A stretch of 64,000 nucleotides of DNA, from NCBI GenBank assembly GCA_039090855.1, contig CM077011.1, positions 40,691,501 through 40,755,500 on the forward strand, read 5' to 3'. How positions within the stretch are numbered: position 1 is the first letter of the stretch; each line of letters starts with the position of its first letter. Positions 41,717 through 53,155 of the stretch are shown piece by piece. The stretch comes from Macrothele yani (lineage: Eukaryota > Arthropoda > Arachnida > Araneae > Macrothelidae). A program made the translations under genes and the position numbers. Below the pieces are notes generated by a model. It was given only the letters and a program-made list of their open reading frames with translations, had not been told where the DNA came from and did not search any database.

Positions 41717-43604
41717 TTTATGGAAAATTTCCGAGAACATAAATATATATAAATTATATATATCAATATACAAAACATTTAAGAGCAAAACTGAAGACTA
41801 AGGAAAAACTTTAGAATTTAAAACGAAGGTTGCAAAATAACCTGAAAATCAAAACGCGCAACGCAGCAGTTTTGAAAATTCAGAATTCACATTCTATAAA
41901 GAAGATACCTAAGCAAAAAAATACAAATATAATTTTGACTCACACCTAGTACAACATAGAAAAGGTTATGTATCTACCTGTGTGAGTAAAAGGAGAAAAG
42001 ATAAAAAAATAAAATAAAACAACTGAATGTAGAAGGTGTCGAGAATACTGAGCCCTGGCCTTATCAAGGACCAGCAAAAACTCTGCATTTTCTCACTTCC
42101 ACAAAGACCTAGTTGGAAATGGGTTTCTGCAAGGCCATAGATGCAAGTAACATTCCCACCTAAAATAGTTTAAAAAATATATATATGTCATGTCCTCCGT
42201 AGAGTTGCATGACCTAGCACAGGTTAACAATTTCGCTTGCATCCATTAACCTTCCTGGCCCGACCCATGCTCTTCATCAGTTACTATTAAACAGAGAGAA
42301 GAAGATTAAAGAGAACTCAAGCTGTGAGAGTGACATAATAATTAGAAATGATTTTCAGCCATAACGAAATTCCAAGTTCGTTTGAGAGAGAATTTAAACC
42401 TGAAAATCAATGCAAAAGAAATCCAAATTTTTACATTGCAATTAAAAAAGGAAATATTAATTTTTAACGAACAGAATTTTGAAAGAAAACTTGAGTCTAA
42501 AACCCCCTGCTCTACAACTTATGACAGCACGAAAACGAGAATAAGTTAAAGATAATAATTAACTAAAGAAAACTTTGTGAAAGTTATATACCTTAAACAG
42601 TTAGTTGCAATATGTACAAAGTATTTCAGCAGTGCTTTAAGTGCATAATTAATTAGTTATTAAGAACTTAACTACTTTGAAAAAACAGCGCATAGACAGC
42701 GCATAGAAAAGGAACAAGCTTAGCCATCTTCTGTTCCTAGGTACCCCAAAAGACGCTCAAAGTTACAAAGAAAAGAAAGAGTTAAAACCCGCAAAAATGT
42801 TAACAGACAAACCAATGCCTAAAAGCTGAAAAGCTAAAAAACGACAGAGAAAAAGTACATGAAGTACAAACATTGAACTTATAAAACCTAGAACCCAAAA
42901 ACAAGGAAGAGAGCTTACCTCTTGTGTGACAAAAACTTTTCTCCTCACAAGAGAAGAACATGGCTGACCTCTTCCGCCACTCCCTAGACGCGGGGGGGGG
43001 GGCAGTGAGGGTGGGGCTGATGGCCTCCTCATACAGCAAGAAACCAACGCGCGGAGATTTTAACCAGAGAAAAAAATATATATAAACTTAAGACTGTGGA
43101 TCTGTATGATCAGAAAGAGCAGAATTAACTCTCCAGAATACATGAGGAATATGATAAAATACACGAGCAGTGTATTTAATAATCTTTGCATGTATTAAAT
43201 CACCTTAGTGAGCTTCTATAGATTAATCAGAATCTTATTAATTTTAATGTTGGTTTTACTATTTTTAGTATAGCTATCCTAGTGATGAATAACTAGTTTT
43301 CTTTTTTATTTGTTTTTATTTTCTTTTATAAACAGATTTTTAAGCTTTTTTTTGTGATTTTGTTTATATTTTTTAATTTTTTGTTTTAATAGGACCGTCA
43401 TATCCATAGCACTAAGGTTCCTTTAGGTAGTTAATAGGCATCCTCTAGCCAACTTCCTTACGGCTTTGATTGGTCAGAATCATATTATTAACTGTATAGA
43501 AAATTAAAGCAGATCTGCCAACCTTACTCTATTATTCAGAATAATTTTTCTTAAAGTTCTTTTGATGACATATTTATATATAAATATATATAATTTATGT
43601 AAGA
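41717..43604. other. No gene recognised
   Basis: AT-rich. A short GGGGGGGGG run is at about 42992-43000. ORFs of 79-94 aa at 42763-43047 are low-complexity and unconvincing. Confidence 0.5.
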
Positions 43605-45535
43605 TGTAAAATGCACCTCAACGCTAAACTCGAGCGTGGCAAGCTCATAAAACAAACAAAGTGTATTGACACGACCAACCTTAAAAACATCATAATACCT
43701 TCAAATTGGAAGTGAGGAACACATTCTCTGCTCTAGTAGGTCTAACATCGGAAGATGTAGACATCTCTGAAGTTAACAGAAAACTAACCAAGGAAGTGTG
43801 AACGAGTGAGGAAAGCAATTGAAAAGAACCAAAGCCTGAAGAGAGCGAAGGGACATCTGAGTAAGGGAAGAAAACAGTTTATGGCTCTGAGAAAAGAAGA
43901 TGGTTCTGTAACGAGAAATAGAGGTGAAATTTTGACAAGAGTGAAAGATTTCTACTGAAAACTGTATGAAAGGGATGATACATGTACTCCAGGCATTACA
44001 AAAGGTACCAGAGTTCTTCCAGTTCTCCCAGAAGAAGTTGCGCATGTAATCAAGAACATGAAACGGGGAAAAGCTCCAGGAGAAGATGGAATTACCGTAG
44101 GCATCATACAAGAAGCAAATCGAGAAATTGAAACAGTACTCGCCTAAATTTTCACTCGATGCCTTAATGAAAGGATGATTCCTGAGAATTGAAACAGTGC
44201 TACAATGATCCTGCTTCGTACAAAATGTGACATTGGAGATTTGGAGATCACGGAACTACAGACCTATCAGCCTCCTATCAGTGGTTTATAAAATCTTCAC
44301 TAAAGTTCTTTCACACCGCTTGAAGGTGACACTGGACATGGCTCAACCGAGAGAACAAGCTGGATTCAGGAGTGGCTACAGCACTATAGATCATATCCAC
44401 GTACTGAAAGATCTAATTGAAAGAGCGAGGGAATATGAACTTCCATTATGCATGACCTTTATCGATTATGAAAAGGCCTTTGATTCGGTGAAACGATTAG
44501 CAGTTACAATGGCTTTGAAATCCTGCGGTATTGGAGATGAATACATTAATATTATTAATAACATCTATGAAAATGCAAGTGCAATGATTCGGCTATTTGA
44601 GAATACAGCACCCATAAAAATTGGAAAGGGAGTGAGACAAGGAGACACCATATCTCCGAGGCTCTTTAATGCCACATTGGAAAATGTCTTTCAATCACTG
44701 AACTGGGAAAACAAAGGGATAAAGATTAATGGAGATTATCGAACCCACCTTCGTTTTGCTGATGACGTAGTGATTTTTGCAACTACCCCATCAGAGCTGC
44801 AGAGTATGATCCAGGAACTTGCTGACCAGAGTAAAGAAATGGGATTAAAAATGAAATTTCAGAAGACAAAAGTGATGTACAATGTTTTTACAAGAAATAA
44901 AGATTTATCGATTGATAGGGGAAAGCTGGAGATAACCAATACCTACATTTAATTTGGACAGCAGATATCAAGTGAGGGTCACATTGATGAAGAAATTAAT
45001 CGGCGTATGAAACTTTCCTGGAGAGCGTTTGAAAGAAACAGTATAATTTTCAAGAGCAATGTGCCATTATGTCTTCAAAGAAAAGTGTTTGATCAATGCA
45101 TCCTTCCATTGCTTACGTATGGTGCACAGACGTGGACCTTAACTAAAAGATACATGCAAAGACTGCAGACAACTCAAAGCAGCATGGAAAGATGCATGCT
45201 TGGTGTAACCAGGAGAGATAAGAAGAGGAACTCGTGGATCAGAAAAATGACAAGAGTGGAAGACATCATGATTTGAGTAAAATCCCTGAAATGGCAATGG
45301 GCTGGACATATTGCCAGAAGAACAGACCATCTATGGACAGCTGGAAATTTAGACTGGATTCCGATGGACAGGAAAAGACCCAGAAGAAGACCACATGGGA
45401 GATGGGTGGATGAAATTCGAAAATATGCGGGAGTAGCATGGAGGAGTCTGGCACAAGACAGACCGTTGTGAAAGAAACTTGGGGAGACCTTCGTCCAGCA
45501 GTGGATTGATAATGGTTGACAATGATGATGATGAT
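43605..45535 (+). pseudogene. RTE LINE copy 2, 5'-truncated and decayed
   Basis: The copy starts abruptly in the region between endonuclease and reverse transcriptase (KMHLNAKLERGKLI equivalent) and ends in a GATGATGATGAT tail at about 45520-45535. A deletion removes about 90 codons near 43799 relative to copy 1. Stops occur near 43958, 44144 and 44190, and a frameshift near 44240. The reverse-transcriptase core is then open (44227-44952): NYRPISLLSVVYKIF, FIDYEKAFDSV, GVRQGDTISPRLFN, RFADDVVIFA. A stop at 44952 and another near 45275 break the C terminus (KKRNSWIRKMTRVEDIMI). The strand is opposite to copy 1. It is inactive; the truncated endonuclease end is typical of incomplete reverse transcription. 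Confidence 0.93.
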
Positions 45536-45619
45536 AAATTATATATATATATATATACAAAAATATAAATTTTTGAGAAAAATAAATATATTTACGGAAA
45601 CTTTTCGAGAAAATCATAC

Positions 45620-46530
45620 AATATAAATTGCATCGGAAGGGAAAATATTTTTTTCAAATATTGTATAATGTCACCATGGCTGTTTGATATATTTATGGAT
45701 GCTTGCATGCGTGATGCCAAAATGGACAATGCTGGTTTATGTCTTGGTAATGTCCGTGTTTGTAGATTGCTATATGCTGATGACACAGTCCTGTTGGCAG
45801 AGAGCGAAAGTGAGTTGTAGAGTATGCTGGCACGGATGCACGAAGTTTGTTTGAATTTCAAACTGAGTATAAATAAAAGAAAAACCAAAAGTTATGGTTT
45901 GTGAGCGAGGAACTGTTATTATTGAATGCAAGATAAGTTTAAATGTCACAGTAATTGACCAGGTAAATGACTTTGTATATTTGGGAAGCATGTTCGACAG
46001 AGAGAATAAATCAGATGGCAAAATTAACAGGCGAGTGAACTCTTCATTGAACTGCTTTAAGTGGATTTCAAAGGACTGATGGGTTCTCAAGAAAGCCCCG
46101 AATGGCCGTGTACGAAAGTGTAATTGTTCCTACTCTGATGTATGGCAGTGAAACCTCAATACTACGGAAGAGAGATAGAGTTGTTTGCGTGCTGGAGAGA
46201 AGCTTTAGTTACTATGGGTTTGTGGGAAGACACCCTCTGATCATGTGAGGAATGAAGATGTATTGCACATGTGTAATGCGAGTCAAAATGTTGTCAGGAA
46301 GGTTTGGAAACTAATATTTTTAGGTGGTTTGGCCATGTTGAAAGAATGTGTGATGAGGTGCTTACTAAGAGAATTTATTCAGCTCAAGTGGCAGGAAAGA
46401 AAGGTAGAGGAAGACCAAGGAAATCATGGGAGGACCAGATTCAGGAATGTCTTCACGAGAAAAAGATAATGAGTATGAAGCACAACAGGTCTTGTGTATG
46501 GCGTATGATTGATGTTAATGAAGCCTGAGC
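45620..46530 (+). pseudogene. Second LINE reverse-transcriptase fragment, unassigned clade
   Basis: The readable order is CIMSPWLFDIFMDACMRDAK, then RVCRLLYADDTVLLAESESE with the catalytic YADD. KLSINKRKTK, VNDFVYLGSMFDRENKSDGK and YSDVWQ-type remnants follow, and in another frame the C-terminal FRWFGHVERMCDEVLTKRIY and GKKGRGRPRKSWEDQI (46304-46528). These are the second half of a LINE reverse transcriptase and its C-terminal segment. Stops and frameshifts lie near 45819, 45896, 46080 and 46260. The protein begins mid-domain at 45658, joined to noncoding sequence that is also joined at the same point in the 40232 copy. Confidence 0.85.
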
Positions 46531-46531
46531 T

Positions 46532-46708
46532 GGCCACCCCGTTTGCGCAGTGGTCTAATCCATGGCCGAAAGGGGGTCCGGGTTCGAATCCCGGTGAGGC
46601 ATGGATGTTGTGTTTGAAAACATTGGCCCTAAATTAGAGACGGGCGACTGCTAATAGCCCATTGAGTTGCTCACGGTGGTCGTCAAACCTTCAATTGTAA
46701 AAAAAAAA
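46532..46708 (+). mobile_element. SINE-1, diverged copy
   Basis: The head GCGCAGTGGTCTAATCCATG, the B box GGGTTCGAATCCCGGTGAGG, a shortened body and the 3' block GCTCACGGTGGTCGTCAAAC are in order, ending in nine A. It lacks about 40 bp of the body (the TCCCTGGAACCAGTG part). Confidence 0.92.
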
Positions 46709-47645
46709 TTAAATTCCCTCACTGCAATTAATAAATACGTATTGGGCCTACAGAAAAAAGACAGCAACCCAATTCTCCGGATTTTTCGAATATCCAGATG
46801 GGCTGTTGTCCGAGTTCAACCGGATAATTGCAGTTCTGCTGTATTTTGAATTCGATGCCATCTGTATTTACGCCCTCTAGCGGCGAAGTTGGGCACTGAA
46901 AAAAATTGAATGTGAGGGTCATCATTCTCACATTTCAAGCTTCGCAATGCAAAACGAATATTTTAAATCGGGCTAAGGGTTGCAGAGGTATGTTTTCCAG
47001 TGATGGACGGACAAAGTATAACATAAGCATGATCTTTTTTTCACAAAACGTGGTAAAAAGCAGTCAGTTAGTCAGTTGTTTTTCTCTGAACGGAAACAAC
47101 TATTTAATATTCGAGTACCACAGACGCTGAGGAGGATTGTACGAGGCAACAGAGAAGTTTTATTGTGGCAAGTAAGCGCAACAGCGGCAGCGAGTGGAGA
47201 AATAAAGCATGCACCCAGTCCGCGGCACAATGGTGCAAATGAAGTATAACAGCAGACGTGTACGCTTCGTGTGCCACTCGAAAAACCAACAAATTCGCCT
47301 GGTCGGTCAATGGGCACGGGAGCGCCAGAACTAAAGAGGACTCAGTATGACGGACTCGGAGTTCAACCCTTCCCGGAGACCACTTGGCTTCCGAGAAGGG
47401 ATTCTCGATTAGTGGTGTGTACTCAAATTTAACTTTCGCTTTTGGTTGTACTTTCATATTTAAATGACTTGGCTTTTCGCTACTTAATCTTATCTACACG
47501 CCATGTCCGAACTCTTGAGATTATCTACCCTTTCACTGCACCGGCAGCAGGTTAAAAGTAATCATGAAAGATAAAATCTCCCCGGACTGTGTAAGAGGGA
47601 GAGAGGGAACGATGCAGTCTGTCAACTACATGCTATCTACTATTC
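46709..47645. other. No gene recognised
   Basis: A minus-strand 117-aa ORF at 47104-47457 has no motif I know. A short block near 46865-46885 resembles the degenerate repeat at 39580. Confidence 0.45.
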
Positions 47646-47997
47646 TACACGGTAAAAAAATTACTGTAGATTTTACGGTTTTAAACCGTTTACCAGGGTG
47701 CCAACACAAAACCGTAAAATCTACAGTATTATTTATGCAGTGTTGGAGCAAAGCTGCAGCTTTGCTCCAACACAATCAATACATTCGTTCCAGCCAAATT
47801 TTTGTGTTTTCGTGATTATTTGGACTGTGACTAGCTGCAGCCAAATTCTGTGCTGTTTTCTTTATTAAATGCAGTGTAGAGGGAAAGCTATAGCTTTGCT
47901 CCAACACGGCATAAAACAGTAGATTTTACGGTTTTGTGTTGGCACCCTGGAAAACGGTTTAAAACCGTAAAATCTACAGTCAATTTTTTACAGTGTA
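47646..47997. mobile_element. TA-flanked palindromic MITE, 352 bp
   Basis: The left end CACGGTAAAAAAATTACTGT and the right end, minus strand, CACTGTAAAAAATTGACTGT, sit at TA. Arms of about 110 bp are highly similar. Within each arm ACTGTAGATTTTACGGTTTT recurs inverted around CCAGGGTGCCAACAC, so each arm is itself a hairpin. No coding sequence. It is probably moved in trans by a Tc1/mariner transposase, judging from TA and size. Confidence 0.88.
47740..47773. repeat. Perfect 34-bp palindrome in the MITE
   Basis: GTGTTGGAGCAAAGCTG followed by its exact complement CAGCTTTGCTCCAACAC, with no spacer. The other arm has AAAGCTATAGCTTTGCTCC, an altered half-copy near 47884. Confidence 0.95.
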
Positions 47998-49965
47998 CGA
48001 TGTGAAAGTCTGCCAGCTAAGTGCTGTATGCTGATCTACGATGTTGAGAATATGATTGGTTCTACGAGTTATAATTAAACTTGTTAAAAGTGGAGTTGCA
48101 TTTTTGTGTTAAAGTGAAGTTGTGGTTCTACAAGTTGAGTTGAACGTCAGCATCCAACTGAAGGAGGAAGTTCCTAGGATATCCTGTAAGCGCAGCTGCT
48201 TGGTCTATAGATTCCTGCGATATTTAGGTGTAATTTAACCCTTTAACCGGCTGGAACAAATTAACTAGGGGTTAGAAAAATGGCCTGAAATCAGCTCGCA
48301 TGGATATATGCACTGTCAAAGAAGTGGACCGAACGCGGTTGGAACGAGTCAACTTGCTCATGAGAAAGATTTTCTTCCTCCTTCAGCTGTGTCATTTAAA
48401 GGGGTCATTTAGGGAGATGATTGACATTAAACCTTTCTGACTGATTACCCTTTAAAAAGGGCTCTAACAATGACGAAGAACCTAAGAAAGGAGACAAAAG
48501 ATGTTTGAGTCACGTGTTATTATCCAGTGGTATGATGCCTCGGTCATGTCTTGTTTTATGGAGCAAAGAAGAAAGAACTTTAAATGCCTGTAACCAACAA
48601 AGGAGTAGTGGGACACCAATCACCAAGTAGTAGTGGGACACCAATCACCAAGTAGTAGTGGGATGAATATCACTATAGACTAGTGGTTGCCTATCAACAG
48701 TGTCATGTTCATGGCCAGTGTTGACCATGTGAAAGGAGAAAAGAAATTGTTGTGCTGCAGCTTTCGTAAAACCCGAAACGCTATGTGAATATTTCTGTTT
48801 AGCAAGCGTGGAGAGTTTTGGGCAAGATTTAGTTCAGATTCATCTGCCGCTTAAAGGGTTAAGTACAAGTGACTATGTGATAACAGCAAATAACCAGAAT
48901 TATCATAAAAACTTTACAGTTCCTATGTGGTAATGTATGGCGTAGATTTTATCATGACAGGAGGTAACGCAGGTTCCCACAGAACGAGCGTCGTCGAACC
49001 ATATCTTGAAAAACAAATTGTGTGACGAATGAGATACCCGCATTTCCTCCAAATCTCAGTACTATTGGGCATCTGTGAGATGCTCTAAGTAGAAGTATTT
49101 TTCTTCAGCGTGCTCCTCGGATCTCCGAAATTCCATGTTAGTCCTCACTTACCAAAGGAAGTTAATGCCTCTCCACCTGCTTGATCACGTGATTAAGTGT
49201 ATGAGTCGTTGATTCCAAGCCTGCAACACTTCGAGAGAAGGGCGCATTTCATACTATGGTCTTTGCACACCGAGCACCTATGTGTGTGATCCGTATTTGC
49301 CGGTTCATACACGTCTGTATTGCCTAGCACTTGTAAGATGTATATCCTACACAGATTGGCCACCAAGTACTCACGCATGAAAGTTATAGGTTATCTGTAT
49401 GCTTCTCCCTCCCGCATTCTCCGCTCAAATTTCAATTTTTCCTCATGTTCTGGACGTCTTTTGCAATGCTGGCAGTTAAGTCATTAAACCTGTCCTTGAC
49501 ATTTTTTGAGGCCATCAACTGTTATTACGCGAATCTAAGAAATTTTCTCTTTCATCTAAACGAATTGTGATATGTTGTTAAGTCTGGACTTCTATGAGCC
49601 CACACCAAATCACATTCGCATTCAATCCATCATCCACTGAATTTGTCGTCAAGATATTTTCTCTAACTGGGAGATTATATTGTACTGGTGCGCCATCTGT
49701 GTTATACACTGCAGGACAATTGCTAAGAACGGATGACAATAGCAACAATAGCAACCATAAAATGGAAGGCAGGAAAATGTGGAAATTAGCATAAGTGCGG
49801 GATACAGTAAGACATGTTGTGCCTATGCAAATTTTGGATTGCCGAACTTGTTCGTGACGTCATAGCGCTGATAAGAGATATAAAGGATTTGACGCGTCTT
49901 GACCGTTGTTGTTCAAACGCAAAGTTGAAAGGGAAAGAATCAATTGACGAACTTGCAATTTTCAG
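47998..49965. other. No gene; short 27-bp tandem repeat at 48603-48662
   Basis: AGTAGTGGGACACCAATCAC is present twice, 27 bp apart, with a partial third unit (AGTAGTAGTGGGATGA). Otherwise I see no coding motif in this 2-kb stretch. Confidence 0.5.
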
Positions 49966-51000
49966 CATGTCTTCCCGACATCACCTAGATGATTTTACGC
50001 GTGGTCGTATTATTGGCAAGATTGAAGAAGGGCGAAAAATAACAGATGTTGCCAGGGAGTTCGACGTCAGCCACAGTTTTGTTTGAAGGCTTTGGAAATC
50101 ATTTCAAACAAATGGAGAGTGTAGCAAACGTAACGGGGGAGGTCGTGTTCGCAGTACGACACTTGCAGAAGATCGGTACATAGCGCTATCAACAAAAAAG
50201 ACACCGGCACAGCACAGCTAGTGAGGTAGCAAATCAGTTTATGGCTGCTACTGGCAAGCGGATCTCCCGAAAAACTGTCGCCAGACGTTTGCATGAAGGA
50301 GGACTATACGCCCGCCGTCCTGTTGTGTGCATCCCATTGCCCAGACGTCACCGTACCGCCCGTTTGCAATGGTGCCATCAACATCGCAATTGGACTGATA
50401 ACGACTGGTCTGCTGTCCTCTTCTCAGATGAGAGTAGATACAGTCTATCGTCTGATTGTCGACGACAACTCATCTGGAGTGATAGTGGTACTGCATATTG
50501 TCCAGCAAACATACAGGAAAGGGACCGATATCCGACATGTAGTGTCATGGTATGGGCTGGCATCATGATCAATGGCCGTACGTCCATCTATGTGCTTCCA
50601 ACTGGGACTATGACTGGCCAACGATACATTAACGATGTTCTGCTACCTCATGTTCGCATGTTCCGTGGTGCTGTCGGTGATAGATTCATTTTCATGGACG
50701 ACACGCAACATGTTATCGAACAGTCGCTGTCCAGGAGTGTCTTGCGAGCGAGGATATTCAACGCCTCGTATGGCCAGCACGTTCTCCAGATCTGAATCCC
50801 ATTGAAAATGTGTGGGATACTTTGGGGAGGAGTCTTGCTGGTCGCCAATGCCCTCCAATAAACAAGGACACCCTCATCCGTGCACTGAAAGAGGAATGGG
50901 ATAAATTACCCCAACAGCTGCTTGATAATGTTGTGCAAAGCATGACACGACGTGTGGAATCTTGCATCGCCCTCCATGGTGGCCATATCCCGTGTTGACA
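49966..51000 (+). pseudogene. Tc1-E transposase, three lesions
   Basis: Starts at ATG 49966 (MSSRHHLDDFTRGRIIGKIE), with the first HTH (KITDVAREFDVSHSFV) cut by TGA at about 50083. The second HTH lies at 50090-50200; a frameshift near 50200 leads into 50241-50710 (KRISRKTVARRLHEGGLYAR, first Asp in LFSDESRYSL, SVMVWAGIMINGRTSI). The second-Asp segment FIFMDD is cut by a one-base deletion at about 50703. The correct frame resumes (50790-50998) with the Glu of PIENVWDTLGR and ends in SMTRRVESCIALHGGHIPC. The span of 1035 bp matches a 340-345-aa Tc1-like enzyme. All catalytic residues remain. I did not identify the TIRs. Confidence 0.92.
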
Positions 51001-51834
51001 TCTTACGCTGGAACGCCTGCGGACGGTAATTGCATTTTTTTCACGTTTACGTATTCTGCACAAAATGGCCTGTTTGGCACTTGAACACGTTCCAAAGCCT
51101 TCTGGATTTCAGAGCATAATAAATTGTCTTTCTTGTAATGTTCTGGCATTCTGACATTATTTTACTTCACTTGGCATCCAACCACACTTACTTTTTTATG
51201 CGCTATATAGCCGTTTATGATCCGTCCTTCGCAATTGTCCAGCAGTGCAACTCGTCAGTGAAAGACCTGTGTTATTCAGTCATGGAACAAACTACGTCTG
51301 AAGCATGTTCCAATAAACATCGTGATTGACCATTGAATCGAAAAAGATACGGCCCTATGATTTTCTGAAGATGCTGCCAATCCCATAGCATGAGGAGGAT
51401 GCCGCTCAAGTTTCTTATAAAAATGAGAATTTTGTGCACCTAAAATGATCACTCATGGGACTATTACTAAGGTGAATGCCACACCTATTCAAAAATAAAT
51501 ATTCTTCATATTGATTCAGTAATGTGAAATTGCTGCGAAGCGACCTCACGAATAGCCATGTCTCTGTCAGAAAGCTCATTAACACATCCAAACTTAAATA
51601 GTCTCAATCTCAAATACTTTTCATTATTTCTTGGGCTGCGGAATGTGGGATGCCTAACTCAGATGATCTTACTCCAGATGATTTCAGTGGTGATCTCGGA
51701 TAGGACGCTTCAGCAATGCCTGACGGGTGATGTCGTGATGCTGGCTGGGCAACCAGAACCCTTTAAATCAAGGTGTCTTCTATCTTGCCTGCAGAGTTTT
51801 TCGTACAAGTGCACACTTAATTGTTATCTTTTCT
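51001..51834. other. No gene recognised
   Basis: A 105-aa ORF at 51558-51875 overlaps a SINE-1 fragment and has no recognised motif. Confidence 0.45.
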
Positions 51835-51983
51835 TAAGGTTTAACGACAGCCGTGAGCTAATCCAAGTGTTGTAAGTAGTCGCCCGTCTCTAATTTAAGG
51901 CCACTGGTTCTAGGAAAGCGAGAGAGACAGGGGCGTAAGACAAGCATACTACCCATGCCTTAACCTGGACTCGAACCTGAGAT
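51835..51983 (-). mobile_element. SINE-1 fragment, diverged
   Basis: Minus strand. The 3' end (GGTTTAACGACAGCCGTGAG as seen on plus), the body (GGCCACTGGTTCTAGGAAAG) and a B-box relic (GGACTCGAACCTGAGAT) are present. The 5' part of the head is missing. Confidence 0.82.
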
Positions 51984-52080
51984 AATTATTAATAGATAAA
52001 TATTTAGTACACGTAGCCAAAGTTTAAATCAAATAGTTAATGGACATATTTTTGTTTGACGGTTTAGAGACCACTGTAAG

Positions 52081-52285
52081 CCACCCCAGTGGCAATGGTC
52101 TGAGAGCTGGCTTCTGACCATTCTTCAGAAATGGGTACCGTTGATACATGTGTGTTGTGTTTGTCTTACGGTACTGACTCTCTCCTTTTCCTGTAGCCAG
52201 TGGCCTGAAATTAAAGGCGAAAGACTGCTCATAGACAATTGAGTTGCTTATGGTGGTCGTTAAACACACAAATAAAAAGAAAAAA
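52081..52285 (+). mobile_element. SINE-1 inserted in SINE-1 (first guest)
   Basis: Starts CCACCCCAGTGGCAATGGTC and ends TTAAACACACAAATAAAAAG plus an A-rich tail. The flanks ACCACTGTAAG (52070-52080) and ACACTGTGAG (52286-52295) are versions of the same host sequence. The copy is well diverged. Confidence 0.83.
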
Positions 52286-52318
52286 ACACTGTGAGCAACT
52301 CATTGGAAATAAACAGTC

Positions 52319-52792
52319 ATTGCAAATAACCAAAATTATCTGCTAGATATCGAGAGATATGGGATTCCATTCCCCAGCAGTGGCCGAATAACAATTTTTC
52401 GGTTGCTGTGTGTTGCTAAAACGTGGAGAGAGCGATATCTTTGTTAATTCACTGACGCCACATATTTGTAGGATTTTCACTTTGGATTTAACTGCTGTAA
52501 ATAATACAGTATATAGCCAGTGCCGTTAATGCCCCCAGATGGAGACGTCTCAGTAGCTGAGCCCATCTTACGGATTTATGATGTCAGAAGCTGACAGAAA
52601 AACACACATAGCGCCGTGGGTTGTTGGCCACCGTGGTGTAAGACTAAGGCACTCGGCTAGATATCGATAGATCTGGGGTTCGATTCCCTAGCAGAGGCCG
52701 AATAACAATTTTTCGGTTGCTGTGTGTTGCTAAAACGTGGAAAGAGCGATGTTTTTGTTTATTTGCTGACGCCACGTATTTGGAGGATATTC
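52319..52792 (+). mobile_element. SINE-2, one and a half units, inserted in SINE-1
   Basis: The duplication AAATAAACAGTC is perfect at 52307-52318 and 52793-52804. The inserted sequence holds a partial unit (GCTAGATATCGAGAG, then the tail TTTTTCGGTTGCTGTGTGTT), then a full unit. The full unit has an upstream part (GCCGTTAATGCCCCCAGATG), a tRNA-like head at about 52622-52697 with A box GGTGTAAGACTAAGG and B box GGGTTCGATTCCC, and the tail again. The unit period is 313 bp. Confidence 0.85.
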
Positions 52793-52856
52793 AAATAAAC
52801 AGTCTCCCGTCCTTAATTTGAGGCCATTGCTTCCGAGTAAAGGACTGACCCAGTGC

Positions 52857-53080
52857 TGGTGCGGTGGCACAGTGATCTAACCGCTATTTTCTGATCATTC
52901 GTCAGAGATGGGTCCTAGTTTAAATCCCGGTGAAGCGTGGATCTTGCGTTTGCCTTACGGCACTGGCTTTTTCCCTTCACTGGAACCAGTGGCCGTAAAT
53001 TAGGGCCGGACGGCTGCTTATAGTCCCTCATGTTGTTCACGGTAGTCTTTAAAGCCTTAAATAGAAAAAAAAATGAAAAA
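52857..53080 (+). mobile_element. SINE-1 inserted in SINE-1 (third guest)
   Basis: The head TGGTGCGGTGGCACAGTGAT, the body GGCACTGGCTTTTTCCCTTC and the 3' block TTGTTCACGGTAGTCTTTAA end in an A-rich tail. Host flanks are GACCCAGTGC (52847-52856) and GAGCCAATGC (53081-53090). Confidence 0.88.
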
Positions 53081-53155
53081 GAGCCAATGCCGTAAGACAA
53101 GCGCGCCATATGTGCCTCATCCGGGAATCGTGCCCGGACCTATTCGGTGAACGGT

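Larger units (their letters stand above)
52055..53155 (-). mobile_element. SINE-1 host copy, interrupted three times
   Basis: The host pieces in plus-strand order are 52055-52080, 52286-52318, 52793-52856 and 53081-53155. Together they give one diverged minus-strand SINE-1 from its 3' end to near the A box. Three insertions separate them, each with its own duplication of host sequence: ACCACTGTAAG, AAATAAACAGTC and GACCCAGTGC (imperfect copies in the first and third). Confidence 0.85.

Noticed and set aside
47104..47457. 117-aa minus-strand ORF as a host gene
   Set aside because: No motif, no repeat or conservation evidence; length within chance expectation for this composition.
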